From positions 40,488,001 to 40,548,000 of the forward strand of contig CM060733.1 in assembly GCA_030704615.1 (NCBI GenBank): a stretch of DNA of 60,000 bases. Direction: 5' to 3'. This DNA is from Takakia lepidozioides. Its lineage: Eukaryota; Streptophyta; Takakiopsida; Takakiales; Takakiaceae. The notes beneath the pieces were generated by a model. That model saw only the letters and a list, made by a program, of their open reading frames with translations. It had not been told where the DNA came from and searched no databases. This document shows, one piece after another, positions 23,779-35,500 of this stretch. A program made the translations under genes and the position numbers. How positions within the stretch are numbered: position 1 is the first letter of the stretch; the number at the start of each line of letters is the position of its first letter.

Positions 23779-25586
23779 ACTGGTTCTCGCCCTTCCGGCT
23801 TCACATTATAACTGGTCACCTTGCTGTTCAGGTCTGTGTTTCCTGTCTCTTGGGCAATTCGATTGATTGCTTGATACAGCCTGTGCCTACAATAAGGTGC
23901 CACAGCTAATAGCTGTCCAATGGTAATTTCTGCTTTGGTCTGACATATTACTTCAGCCAAAGTCTCTTCATTACTTTGCATGTCTGCATCTTCTTTTTTC
24001 CTTTCTTCCTCACTCCCTTCTTTTTCTCCATCCGAATCAGAGGAATCTGCCACAGGAATATCAGTACTCTTTTGCATTTCCCTTATAGTATCTGCCACTT
24101 CCTTGTGCAGTTCCTTCTCATCTTTCCAAGTCTCTTCATCTTCAGGCATATCATTGCCACTTCCAGTCTCATCTTCTTCCTCTTCTACTGGAGATATTAG
24201 TTTGGCTTTACCTCTTGTTACTATCATTGTACTTACTTCTGGTACAACACATGGCCTAACCATGTGAGCTGCCACCACTGGGCCCTCATTCACAGGAGCT
24301 CTCATCTCATTCTGGTGTCTTATCCAGAATGAACATGCTACCTTGCGATGTCCTGGCTGATTACAATAGTAACATAGCTCTTCACCATTGGGTCCTCGCC
24401 CTTGGTCTGTTCTTGGATTATTTCTATAATCCTGATTCCCGGGCAGGTAATTCCCCCTTGGATTACCCTGATAGTTGCCTCTGGAATTTCCTTGGTAATT
24501 CCCTCTTGAATTACCTCTCCCTTCCATGCCATTGTTATAACCATCAGACCTACCATAGTGGTCCTGATCATTGTTTCTTCTTGGCTGGGGCTGCACCTGA
24601 TGCACCCTTACTTGCCTAGGTTCTCTTGCAGCTGTCCTTCTGTTGTAGTAACAATTCTCAGTAGAATGGTTATCCATTTTACAGATAGTACAGTGTTTCT
24701 CCTTCATGTGGCATTCTGTGGTGGTATGGCCTTCATTCTGGCACTTTGCACACCATACACCCTTCCTCCAATGTGTTGCAGCCTCTGTGGCATACTTCTT
24801 CAAGATTTCTTCCAATTTTTTTTCATAGTTATCCATCTTCAACTTCTCCTTTCTCTTACTCTTTCTTTTTAGTTCTTGCTCTTCTTCTTCATCTGACTCA
24901 TCCTCAGAGTCCTCATCTTCTTTTTTCTCTCTCCTGAGCATTCCCAATTGCTCAATTCTGTTCGCAGTTTCAAATGCCTCCTCCACTGTATTATGGGGTA
25001 ACATATCCACTTTCTTTTGCAACTCTGGTCTTAGTCCACTCACAAACCAAGTTTTCTGTAAACCGGGCGCTGGTACTGCAGCCAGCTTTTTCATCATCAA
25101 TTCCATCTTCTCCATATACTCTTCAACAGTTTCATGCTTCTTCTGCTTCAGCTGTTGTAAACTTCCATACACTTCATCCTCAGTTTTACTTGTCCTGAAC
25201 CTATTTCGAAATGTTGTATTCAAGCCATTCCAGGTTAGGAAATGATTATCAGGGAATCTTGCATACCATTCACTTGCTTTCTTGATAAGTGAACAAGGAA
25301 ACAGTCTCATCTTGGCATCATCGCCATTCTCATTGTTCACTATACACATGTGCTCAAATTGGCTAATGTGTACATCGGGATCCCCTTTTCCTGAATATAT
25401 TGGAAAGGGTGGTTTTGCCCGTGTTGGTTGTAACGCCATCTGTGGCCCTACCTTCTGCCCACTGACAGGTGCTGGCACCCTTGCTGGTGCTGGTCCTTCT
25501 GGACCTGTTGTTTTTGTGGTGGATCTTCCACCAAGTGGTGGCTCTTCCACCAAGTGGTGGCCCTTGAGCACTCCTTTGGTATTCAT
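23751..25586 (-). CDS. Ty3/gypsy Gag with three zinc knuckles
   Basis: A 611-codon ORF with an ATG at 25,586. It encodes the capsid/nucleocapsid protein of the gypsy element that packages element RNA. Residues about 55-230 form a retrotransposon gag domain (KPPFPIYSGKGDPDVHISQF, EWYARFPDNHFLTWNGLNTT, KKWFVSGLRPEL-like). A highly charged E/K/D segment follows. Then come three CX2CX4HX4C knuckles: CAKCQNEGHTTTEC, CTICKMDNHSTENC and, after an RGNYQGN repeat, CYYCNQPGHRKVAC. One or two knuckles are usual. The ORF is intact to 23,751 and ends just as the protease frame opens, overlapping it by about 28 bp. It is the best preserved part of this element. Confidence 0.85.
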   Translation of the reverse strand: MNTKGVLKGHHLVEEPPLGGRSTTKTTGPEGPAPARVPAPVSGQKVGPQMALQPTRAKPPFPIYSGKGDPDVHISQFEHMCIVNNENGDDAKMRLFPCSLIKKASEWYARFPDNHFLTWNGLNTTFRNRFRTSKTEDEVYGSLQQLKQKKHETVEEYMEKMELMMKKLAAVPAPGLQKTWFVSGLRPELQKKVDMLPHNTVEEAFETANRIEQLGMLRREKKEDEDSEDESDEEEEQELKRKSKRKEKLKMDNYEKKLEEILKKYATEAATHWRKGVWCAKCQNEGHTTTECHMKEKHCTICKMDNHSTENCYYNRRTAAREPRQVRVHQVQPQPRRNNDQDHYGRSDGYNNGMEGRGNSRGNYQGNSRGNYQGNPRGNYLPGNQDYRNNPRTDQGRGPNGEELCYYCNQPGHRKVACSFWIRHQNEMRAPVNEGPVVAAHMVRPCVVPEVSTMIVTRGKAKLISPVEEEEDETGSGNDMPEDEETWKDEKELHKEVADTIREMQKSTDIPVADSSDSDGEKEGSEEERKKEDADMQSNEETLAEVICQTKAEITIGQLLAVAPYCRHRLYQAINRIAQETGNTDLNSKVTSYNVKPEGREPVWTLMILCQ

Positions 25587-26042
25587 GTTAACTATCTTAC
25601 CATTGATAATTAAGTATCAGTTTGCTTTATCAATCTATTGGATTCCATCAACTCATCCATTCATTCCACAGCTTCACTCAGATCTCTCTACACAGTGTGA
25701 TTGTATCGTAAAAGTATCCGATTATGATTTATCAGGTATTAGGCCGAAGCCATTGTGTCTCTAATCTCCTCTACAATATCATTACAGCCTTACATTTATC
25801 AAGCATCTACTCCTCATCTCTCTATCTTCACTTCCGTTCTTCATCTCTGCCCGATCCCCTCTCCTCTCTCACCAAGAAGTCCTCCTCCGAATGATGTCCC
25901 TCAATTCCCCGTTTCTCCCTTTATCTTCCTATCCGCGGTTCTAACCGTTTCCCTCACTAACCGTCGTCTGTGAACTAACATGTTCTCTTCGCAGGTGTTG
26001 TTCCCCACAGTCGTTCCCTGTCCTACTATTCGTTCCCTATGA
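25587..26042. other. Leader or LTR-like region upstream of the gypsy gag
   Basis: No gene. If the element has a 5' LTR it should end in this stretch, but I found no convincing primer-binding site next to a CA end. Confidence 0.4.
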
Positions 26043-26290
26043 TCGTGATAGCTGTGTCAAGCTGTGACTGGCTGTGTGAAACTGTGACGGGCTGTGACTG
26101 GCTGTGCGACTGTGTTTGGCTGTGTCGGGCTGTGACTGGCTGTGTGGCTGTGCCGGGCTGTGTCGGCTGTGTCGGCTGTGTCTGCTGTGACGACTGTGAC
26201 GGGTTGTGTTGGTTGTGTTGGCTGTGACGACTGTGACGGGCTGTGTTGGCTGTGTTGGCTGTGACGACTGTGACGGGCTGTGTAACCCTC
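26043..26290. repeat. GCTGTG-based simple repeat array
   Basis: Irregular tandem copies of GCTGTGACTG, GCTGTGTCG and GCTGTGACGACTGTGACGG on the plus strand. The core word is the same as in the 19.76-20.13 kb minisatellite, on the same strand, at the opposite end of the gypsy element. The order of units is less regular here. Confidence 0.8.
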
Positions 26291-26400
26291 CTTTGCAGTG
26301 CGCTGCTGTCACCCCTAAGGCTCCTGTTGGTCTCAGTCTGTGCAAAAATTAAGGGTACCCTACAGGTACGGCAAGTACAGAAAAGCGGAATTCTTGTCAC

Positions 26401-27507
26401 ATGTGTGATCCTAGTGGACTATCCAACAAGGAAAGTACACTAAAGAAGATAAAATCTAAAATCCAGTCACAGCGGATACAGCCAATAGAAAACCAAAGAA
26501 AGGATCAAGAAAATGGAGGGAAATTGAGCGCAAGAGGCGGCGTCGTTCTGAGTAACGGGCGTCTCGACAGGACAGACCATCAATGCTATACCTTGGAAAC
26601 TATGGAGGAACTAACAGACTATACGATCGCAATATTACTTACGCAGTGGCATAGACACGAAAAGACAGAGCAGAGCTTTTCTCTTGAGCGATGCTTGCAA
26701 GCCCCGCAGGCTTACAAGAAATTACCCATAGCTTTCTGCGGCAACCATACGTTTATGCTTTGTGCACTACAGGCATTCCTGCAGTTGTTACAGCCAAAAC
26801 AGTTCTGTGAGTCTAAAATGAAGAGAGTGAGAGGAATGGAGGAAATCAGGGTGAAGAGCACCACAATTCTGCAGAAACAAACGATTGCTACCCCACAGGC
26901 GATACAGATACTGGAGGAGCTGAGATTGCAAGGATTGCAAAGCCTAGATTGGACACTACACCATAGACAGTACATGTTACAATTTTTGCAGAACTTTGAG
27001 CCAAAGACAGGAACAACAACGGTGAAGGGAGTTGAATTAATGATTACTCCCCTATACCTCCAGCAATTGTTTCGATTGCCAGCAGGTCAGGTGCATGTGG
27101 AGGAACACAGGGCAAGACTGCAAATAGAGGACTTATTCCAAGAAGGGAGTTTCTTTAAAACTCAGGGTTATGCTTGTACCAAGGCTGTGTACCCAGGGTT
27201 AAAAGAGGTAGGCCAGGTATTGAACGTTCTGATTGCCATGAAACAGAACCAACAGTATTTGAGCAGATCCTTCACGGAGGAAATACTCAAAGGCCTGAAG
27301 GGACGAGAGGTACAATGGGCGGACATAATGTACAACGCACTGGTAGAGGAGATGAAAAGATTACAAGGTACTACCGCAAAGTCTCCTATAATAGTGTCTG
27401 GCCCAATCATTGCTCAAATAATCCTTGATTCTGGCATACTTAATGCGCAAGAAAGAAAGGAAATGGGAGTGTTTGAGCCAGCAACAACTGCAATGGAATC
27501 ATCTTAA
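26401..27507 (+). CDS. Unknown protein, divergent from the gypsy gag
   Basis: An open frame of 368 codons, ATG at 26,401; a second in-frame ATG at 26,602 begins where the sequence becomes more globular (MEELTDYTIAILLTQWHRHE). The body contains CFCGNHTFMLCALQAF-like and ITPLYLQQLFRLPAGQVHVE segments and ends VFEPATTAMESS. I recognise no enzyme domain; there is no signal peptide or membrane segment. It points away from the gypsy gag (25,586, minus), with the GCTGTG array between. Some Tat-branch retrotransposons carry extra, even antisense, ORFs, so it may be an accessory retrotransposon ORF; a separate decayed host gene is the alternative. That it stays open while its neighbours are broken is notable. 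Confidence 0.5.
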   Translation: MCDPSGLSNKESTLKKIKSKIQSQRIQPIENQRKDQENGGKLSARGGVVLSNGRLDRTDHQCYTLETMEELTDYTIAILLTQWHRHEKTEQSFSLERCLQAPQAYKKLPIAFCGNHTFMLCALQAFLQLLQPKQFCESKMKRVRGMEEIRVKSTTILQKQTIATPQAIQILEELRLQGLQSLDWTLHHRQYMLQFLQNFEPKTGTTTVKGVELMITPLYLQQLFRLPAGQVHVEEHRARLQIEDLFQEGSFFKTQGYACTKAVYPGLKEVGQVLNVLIAMKQNQQYLSRSFTEEILKGLKGREVQWADIMYNALVEEMKRLQGTTAKSPIIVSGPIIAQIILDSGILNAQERKEMGVFEPATTAMESS

Positions 27508-27700
27508 AATTGATGTGAATTGTCATCATGACTAAATGGATTTAAAATTTAATTGTGATAAATTAATCATATTACTAAATTAAATTAAATTAAATCGTCT
27601 CTTTAATCTGCACCAATCATCAGCAACTCAATGGGAATGGGTGTTCCCACCTTAAGTGACTAATCTTGTTTAGACTTGAGCGGCACTTAAGAAGAGTGAA
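27508..27700. other. AT-rich spacer
   Basis: TTAAATTAAATTAAAT-type sequence followed by CTGCACCAATCAT, a word also present near 5460 beside similar AT-rich DNA. This hints at a shared small repeat; nothing more is visible. Confidence 0.4.
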
Positions 27701-28855
27701 TCAGGGTTTGCATTGGTTCTTGGAAGTCGTTGGGAGTCGTTGGGATTCTTGGAAGTCTGTCGTAGACTTGTAATCTCCGGACGACTCTCCCATTTCCATA
27801 TTATTCTTTTCATTAGTTGCTGTCTCTTCTCTCTCCTCTGCTGCACGTGTTTCCAACTCACTCAGTCCCATTGTCTCTTCTGCTTCCCTTTCTAGCATAG
27901 ATCTTGTAAATACATGAGAAGAGAAGTACACGGCTACCTGTCCGAAGGAGCACTAAGCTGCGAGTCCCACCCGGTTACACAGTGGGAGGTGATGAAGCGG
28001 TGCTTGTGCAGCAGGTACACTCCTTCTCCCAAAAATGCCCACAGTTCCTCCTCACCCTTGAGCCAAAAAGCCATGCGCACGATGCTGCGTACCACTTTTT
28101 CCTTCACCAACAGCGTGTGGGCAGGATATGTCTGAGCTTCTTCAGCCTTGTAGAGACCTGCTGTTTCACGCCAAAAACACACCCCCGGAAAGATCAACAC
28201 ATCACTGGGACAAAAAAGAAATTCAGAGTCAGGGATACCCGTGATGAGCTCTTCCCAAAGTGGGATCTCGGGTAGGGGCTAGCGGAACTCGAGGCCTTAA
28301 ATTAGCAAGCATGATAGATGTTCCTCCTTTAACCAGTTCCCACAGTCGTAGAGGGCTCGGCTTGTCAGGAGGCAAGAAGCTCTCAAGCTCTACACCCAAT
28401 TCTTGACTCACATAGAATTGTGGAATACCCAAGACAGCCCAGTTAAGCTTCTCACCACTCTCCAACTGATCCTTGGCACTAGCAAGGGGGATTTGTAGAG
28501 TGACTTCCCTAGAATGAAATTTGAGGAGAAGGCGTGCAGCAAATGCTCCCTGAAGAAATTCGCGAATGCGCCGGCCCTGCTCCCTTTGATCCGCTTTGGT
28601 GCGTATGGGTTTATAAGCTTCCTTGCGAGCAGTTTTTTCAAAGGTTGTGGCCCAGAACTCCAAGGGCGTGTCCAGCGGGAGCTCGGGCCGCGGAATGGGT
28701 TCTCCCTCCGGGTAATCAACAAAAACCAACTGCTCAGGCAACAGGTTGCGCGCAAGCTCACAAATGTAGCGAGATTCCAACGCCAGAGTCTGCTTCAAGC
28801 GCGGGACCTCAAATTGATCAAGTTCAAACCAACCACGCTCAAAGCTGGAAGCCAT
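27701..28855 (-). pseudogene. Unknown protein with two frameshifts
   Basis: ATG at 28,855. The first segment (208 codons) reads MASSFERGWFELDQFEVPRL, then PIPRPELPLDTPLEFWATTF and LRLWELVKGGTSIMLANLRP. Near 28,285 the reading moves to another frame giving EIPLWEELITGIPDSEFLFC, SDVLIFPGVCFWRETAGLYK and GEGVYLLHKHRFITSHCVTG, up to 27,934. A second shift leads into an acidic, coiled-coil-like tail (MLEREAEETMGLSELETRAA) ending at 27,701. The continuous sense across three frames indicates one former gene of roughly 380 codons. I do not recognise the family. It converges with the unknown plus-strand ORF at 26.4-27.5 kb, so both may come from one repeat unit. Confidence 0.5.
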
Positions 28856-29204
28856 AGTGCTTACTTGCTAAACTCTCAAAACACAGAAAAACTCGAGCAG
28901 ACAAACTTCATCTCTCCCTCTCTGCGCGCGAGACACAAGCCGCTATTTTGCCACCCCCTCTCCCTTCCATCATGCAGGATCTTCCGTACCCAATCTATTG
29001 TTCTCAGGTGCTTCGTACCAACTAAATCCTCTATCAACGACTTTAGTTACCCCGCATCTCCACCACGATTCCGACGCTATGGGTTTGTTCCCTTTCCTCT
29101 ACCAGACTTAACCTTATCTGGGGAACTTAACCTTATCCGGGGAATGTAGTCAATAGATGGGTCTGGCAGAGAAGACGGAATCTTACTTAAAGGACACCAC
29201 AGAC

Positions 29205-29573
29205 TCATACCTCCAGAACACTTTCATCCAACCACTCAAGCACACCGTTACGTCCAACGTACGCTCGCGTAAGACCCAAAAAACCACCACCCTCACTGCC
29301 GTGTTTAAATAGTATTAGGTCATAATCTAATCCTAGTGTCACGTGGCACTTACATATAGGTCCACCAGATGCCCTTCTAGCACAGCCATAGAAAGAAGCC
29401 AGATCACCCAGTCCCATCCTAATCTGATCTAAACTAGCTGTTAGATTAAGACAGCCCCTAATAAAGCTATCAGCTGTTGCCAGCTCATCCTCATGCGCAA
29501 GGTGTAAGTTCATGCAGACTTCATCCTGGCTTCGTCCATCCCTTAAATCATCCGGAGTGCATCCCTCCTCCAT
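29205..29573 (-). CDS. Small unknown ORF (122 aa)
   Basis: ATG at 29,573. The protein reads HLAHEDELATADSFIRGCLN, then LTASLDQIRMGLGDLASFYG and ends GRNGVLEWLDESVLEV. It has balanced composition and no low-complexity sequence, more like real protein than chance, but no family is recognised. It lies 350 bp upstream of, and on the same strand as, the broken unknown gene, so it may be an upstream part of it. Confidence 0.3.
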   Translation of the reverse strand: MEEGCTPDDLRDGRSQDEVCMNLHLAHEDELATADSFIRGCLNLTASLDQIRMGLGDLASFYGCARRASGGPICKCHVTLGLDYDLILFKHGSEGGGFLGLTRAYVGRNGVLEWLDESVLEV

Positions 29574-32500
29574 TCATCCATGTCGAAAAGTAAGGTGAGA
29601 AGGAATCCCAGCTCCACATTGCGTGGCTCCAAAATTTGGAAAACAAAAACAAAATATAAATATTTTAATGCGGAAGAGAAATTGCTACATCAACAACTAC
29701 AATTTTTCTCTTACTTTTCCGCTGGACTATCTAGTTTTCTTCAGCATTATAATGAAAATATGATTATACATGAAACTCCCCGAGAACATAAAAGCTGACC
29801 TTCAAGTCAACTCATGAAAAATGTACCGACACATCGAAAATATACGTTCGCTTAGTCTCTCCGAACTCACTCCGAGCTCATCCTATCTACTCTTAGAAGA
29901 TTTTGTCCCACATTCTTATCTTCACAAAAAACTGTACAGACTCTAAAAAACTAACTGATGGCTCTATGAGAGCCAAGAGACAGAGAGCAGCAGACTGGTC
30001 AGACACAAACCTCAAGTAGTGTCAAACTTTCAGTAAAAGTGCAGCGAAGAGACTCTTGCAAATACTGCCATCCATCCATACAAGCTTTCCAGCATCAGCA
30101 CATCTTGACACACCAAGACTCTCAATGGAAATTGTGAGGAACTTGAAGCCTCAAGGCTCAAAACTTGGGAATACTAAAAGGCTGCATTTCCTGATATTGC
30201 AAGCACATGGGTCATCGGTATCTGGGATCCTCAGGGGAAGTGGCAAAGTATACCTGAAGAGACTCAAATGGATACCGTGCAAATATTGCCTGCAACTGCT
30301 TGGCACATTTCGCATTAACCCCATCAAATATGTCCGGATCCCTCACATCAACTTGGCCCTTGGTTAATAGGATTGCTCTCACTTTGTTGACACTTACCCT
30401 GTTACAGCTCCAGTCCTTCTCCAGGTCTAGATGTCATACTTAGCTCCCCAACATGTCGTTGTCAATCTCACAAATTGCCAATTGCATTGGTAGCAGATCT
30501 CAAGTCAGTGCCACTAAATTGGGAGATGGAACCTGCCTGAGGAAACCAGAGGGATGGGTTCCTGGACATTTCTGCTGTATTGAGTTTATGTACCGATCCT
30601 AAGGTTCCCATAGATGAGGCCCCTTCCAACCCAGTTACTAGATCCACAAACATGACCACCATGGCAGTAGTGCCCACTCTCCCTCTCAGCAACAAACAAA
30701 CTCATTAGCCTCTTTATTGCCCAGCACACCTTATTCCTTTCTGCCTTATCTCGCCAGAAAAGCTAGATTAAGGGTGAGCAATTGCTTTGTTTCTTAACTT
30801 TCAAGTATGACTTTGACAAATGCATTCACATGAATCTGGCAGCCACCTCTTCACCTGATGCTCGCCCAATCCACCATGTTCCTGATGTAATAACTTCATT
30901 ACTCAAAAGCAACATGGACAGTTGATATCCATCCATCGTTTCACTAATTGGTGACATAACTGTCATAAAGCAGACCACCTCAGTCACAGAGAATCTTCCT
31001 GAAACCTCTTAAATCACACCTATCAATTAACCCTGATTGTCATCGCCTATCTTTTTCAACCCACTCATATTTGTAGTCTCAACCCTGCACAGCCAAAACC
31101 ACTGCACACTGTTACTGATTGCTACAATAAGCAGCCCACAGATGTAGCAAATCCCAGATTCTTTGCTACCACCTTCACACCCTCATTAACAAATACTCTG
31201 GCAAAAGAATCGTTTGGAGGTCGCACATGTTTTGACTGTCTGAATCCATACAAGCAGATTCTAGAGAACAGACTTGCACAAGTGCTCCACTACAAGCAGC
31301 AAATCTAGTCCACAGAGTCCTCGGAAAACAGTCCTACGACTATCCCTCATCCAGATCCAAACTGCCTACAGAAAAGCTAGTGACCATGCCATACAGACTT
31401 ATAGTCTGAAATAAACCACATGCCGTTACTTCAAAGGCCCAAATTAACAATAACACCCCACAGCACCCCGCAGCCAGGCTGATGGGAGTGCAAAAGAACA
31501 GCTACAGATGAGAGGCTCCAAATGTCGCGTACTATACACATTCTTCAAATGTGCGAGAGCTTGACATTTGCACTTGAATGCAATGCTGTTCATTGAAGCT
31601 CTTTGTGGAATACAGGATGTAAATTTGCCAACCATCCTACTCACAAGAAGACAGACTGACACTGGCCCACAAGTGAATAAAATTGCAACATCATGGAGCC
31701 CCACAAAGGGACAAAGGGAATTCGCACTTACGTGCTCCCAATAATGGCTAACTTTTGGAGTAGGGTAATATCATTGCCTCCTTGATTGTCTTCAACAAAC
31801 ACAGTGAGACTGCTCAATGGTCCTCATAGTCCACCCAACATGTGCCCCCACAGAATGGCAGTACCAAACCAACCAGGAAAAGAAACCAATCAAATGAGCT
31901 CTGTATCGTTATGGCAGATCATCCTCACCATAATACATAGCAGCCAAAAGTTTTTCAGCTAGAAACCCCAAATTCTGCCTATGTCAACAACCCTATTGTA
32001 CACAGTCCACAAGGCTACGGCAGACAAAGTCTTACAAGTACATCCTGTTGTACACGAGTACATCCTGTTGTACACAGTGATAGAGGTTAACACACAAAAC
32101 TCCCACATTCTGGTGATACAACAAGATGTCTGCACCATTACATTCAGGCTAGTACAAGGCATGCCTCAGTGTAGAAACATGTTTACCTGCGTACATTCTG
32201 GAACTTGACGTACTTGAGTGGCACAGGCTTTCCCTGCAAAACCATTTAGAGAAGGCAAAACATGAACGGCACATTCCTTTAGCAAACTGGAAGCAAATAC
32301 AAAGCTGTCACAGTACATTCAGGATAAGCTATGCAGAATAAAAGCCGATATACCCTTGGCTCTTTACACAGCAAGGCAAACATGCTTGAACCAACCAGGG
32401 AGAACCACCAAGACACCTACCTCAAGCTGTTCCAGGGACACTGAAACTGAATCACTGACGGGAAAATCAGCGACATTGCTGCAACCAAATCAATCATATT

Positions 32501-35500
32501 CCCTTTAATTACGACACAAATGGATCTGGTTGAGCTTTGAAATTGTTGTGGAAATCAGAAAGCCTGTCTTTAATTTGCACCCCGACATCAATAACCTGTC
32601 ATTTGCCTCGTATCCTGGCACATTGGATGGTTTGCTAGAGACACTTCTGCAAGGTGATGAAGATTTCCTCTCTGTATTGCAAACTTGGATACAATTGCCC
32701 TAAGTTCAGGACCCCTCTTCTGGATAGTGGAAAAGCAACATCTGAGTTCTAGTAATGGGCACAGTATACGGCAGCAATTGAGCGAACCTACAATGGACAC
32801 AAGAGACAAAAGCACAGATCACATGCGTCCACACACTAACTCAAGCACACATCAAAAACATCCAGATAGAAAAAAACCTACCTGAAACCCATATTTTGTC
32901 GGTTTACAAATAACTTCAATGTCCTTGGCCCTGCAATCAACAAATAACCCTCATACTTGAGCCTTTAGCATACACAATGCTGAGGACTGTGTGTTTGTCC
33001 AAATTCTCAAATGTAACAACCCCCCAGAGTATGCCACTTCTTTAGATCAATGTGTGATATCATCACCGCAAGGTAGACACTCCTTTGCAAGACCACATCT
33101 TTCACAAGGTTTTACAGGTTATCTTAGACTAATCTGTGCATTCTGTGCCGGTAGCGACTTGCAATGACTCGACATTCATAAAACAGTTCATGAGTGCAAC
33201 AGCCACAACAGGATTCATGAGCAAACTCTCATACTCAGAGGTAGTTTGTCATATTTCCTTCACACTTATCCAACCTAAACAGAAGGAGTACAATGGCAAG
33301 GCTTCCAAGTTCATGGGAAGTACTCTGTAACCCTAGCATCAGAACCATATTGACTATCGTAGTCTTCAATGGCTGTCTATATCCTTGTTTTTGACAACTA
33401 GACAGCCTGCAATGCTTTTTCTAAGCTATCAATTGACATTCTCACTGGTAAAGTGACTTGGACAAGGTGGTTCCTAACCACTTTTTCCTTTGCAAAGAAG
33501 CAACTGCACAATGCAGGCCACCGTGATAACCAAGAGGTCAAGAGAGAAAGAGGGCCAGGGATTAATGTTTTCTTTGCCGAAGGTAGCTATCAATGAGTAC
33601 CATTTATGATACACAATGGCAACTCTGCCAGTAGTCATCTCAACTCTACAAAGTCAATTGCCCTGAATGACCACCAGAACTTCAGGCCTGTGCCTTCACA
33701 AGTCCGGACAAGAGGATGAACTCAGCACAGACATCACCACCATCTGTAGAGACAGAGGCCAGGGATGGATGTCTTGTTTGCTATTGGTGAGTATCATTTA
33801 CAGTACAACACTTCGAACAGAACTCTGCCAAACATCATCTCAAGGGTACAAAATCACTGGGTGACCACCAGAACTGAGGGACTTGGCCTTCACCACCAAG
33901 GACAAGAGGATGCACTCTACTTCGAGTACTCACCTGCATCTGGAGGACCTTTGACAATCAAAGAGTGGAGCTTGACCACTTGATTGAAGGGCATGTAAAG
34001 CAACAACTGCTCATCCGCATCACTCTCCAGATGCAACCCGTTGTCTTCCCTGTACCCCTGCGAAAGATTTCAACAGGCCTCTGAGAGTTTTTGGTTTCCA
34101 CTATTTGGCAGTGATATACCAGCATAATAAGAAGGGCACGAAGAGCCGGAAAGGAAATTCAAAGAAATGCATCATAATTCAAGTAGTTAGCACACTTGCA
34201 TAGGTGGAGGAAGTATAGTGAAAGAGATTAACCTGCTTCAGGGCATTAACAAAGGTGTGATTGGATTTCTCGTTTAAGCACTCCACAGATGACCAGTCAA
34301 TGCATTCCACCAGATCCACCTTTTCATCCCCTTCCCCAACTTCATAAGCCTTCTTGCATCTACTTCACCTCCTATTTGACCAGAGATCTAGGTCGAACAT
34401 TTTGCGGCTGGCAAAGAAACATGAAATATTGCATTATAAATCTGTATATGTCAGAGACTGGAAGACTTGCAAACAACTTCAGATATGTATTGCAGCTCTC
34501 AGGAACTCGGTGTCCCAGTCTACAAAGCCTGAGAATGTCTTTACCCTGAGCATGAAAAATTTCAGATTCAAAGGAGAGAATGTACTCATAAGAGGTTGTG
34601 GTTGAGTGTATGTGCCTTGCCTGTGCACAACCTAGGTGATCTAGGGTTCAAAGTGTCCACCTTTCAACGACAGGTGTAGTCTTGGGGATGAAGAGACAGT
34701 ATAATTTATGCTTCCAACCGTGAGGAATACCCTCTTTCCTTCTGTGATTAAGTATGGAGATAGTTCCATACTTACAATTGAAGGTAGGCAAGAAAGAAGT
34801 ACTGAGAAGATCTGCTCTAGAGGGATTTTCAGAAGAAAAAACCAGAAACAAATAGCAAAAAAAAGAAAAACAGAGACAAGAAAATTGAAAAATGAAGAAC
34901 AAGAAGCAAAGACACACAAACCAACAACGAACACGGATTCACCTTGAACCCATAAACTGAGAATTGCAGTATAGACTTGCAGTGGTGACTATCTCTCACG
35001 AATCCATGGACCAAGTAGAAAAACAACATATATGGTAGTGACAAGCCCACTTGACAGTCAATCAAAAGCCAATTACACTCATCAGCCCCTCAGTTTGCAA
35101 GGGATAGTGGTAAAGTGACAAGGTAAGCTGACAGAGAGTGCACCTGGCCTCGCACTGTAGCCACTCCAGCTGCTGCTGCCGCCTCCATATCCACAACTAC
35201 GCAGTCTGGATACGCACAAGAGCAGAGCGCAGTAAAGATGGATGCCAGACACGTACGCAGGGGCAGTTGATGCACATCACTGCACTACGCTGCGACGCAG
35301 AAAGCCTAAATCGCTGAATCCCCCACGCCCGCGATATTACAGTTTCTGTGCAGGAGATGTCGCCACGTGCCCAGAGTGAAGAGCCCAGATCTTCTGCCCT
35401 TTTTTTTCTTTGTCTTTTTCTTTTTTCCTGCAGGTGAGAAAATTGCGTAGCTAAACTGGTGGGCACATGAGGAGTGGAGTGTTTTTCTTTTTCATATTTC

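Larger units (their letters stand above)
19488..25586 (-). mobile_element. Ty3/gypsy retrotransposon, internal region (Tat/Athila-like)
   Basis: A gag, protease, RT, RNase H and integrase region in the Ty3/gypsy order on the minus strand. The RT catalytic site FLDDFSVYSS and the protease motif IDGGSGVNIM are of the type found in the non-chromodomain (Tat/Athila) branch, and no chromodomain follows integrase. GCTGTG-rich arrays lie at both ends (19.76-20.13 and 26.04-26.29 kb) and may belong to diverged LTRs, but I could not align LTRs, a primer-binding site or target duplications, so the true element limits are unknown. Confidence 0.85.

Noticed and set aside
28514-29149. Plus-strand ORF of 211 codons
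   Set aside because: Antisense to the unknown minus-strand ORF with biased composition; a shadow frame.
27701-29573. Unknown ORFs as organellar or bacterial genes
   Set aside because: No motifs of such genes, no ribosome-binding sites, and plant transposons lie on both sides.
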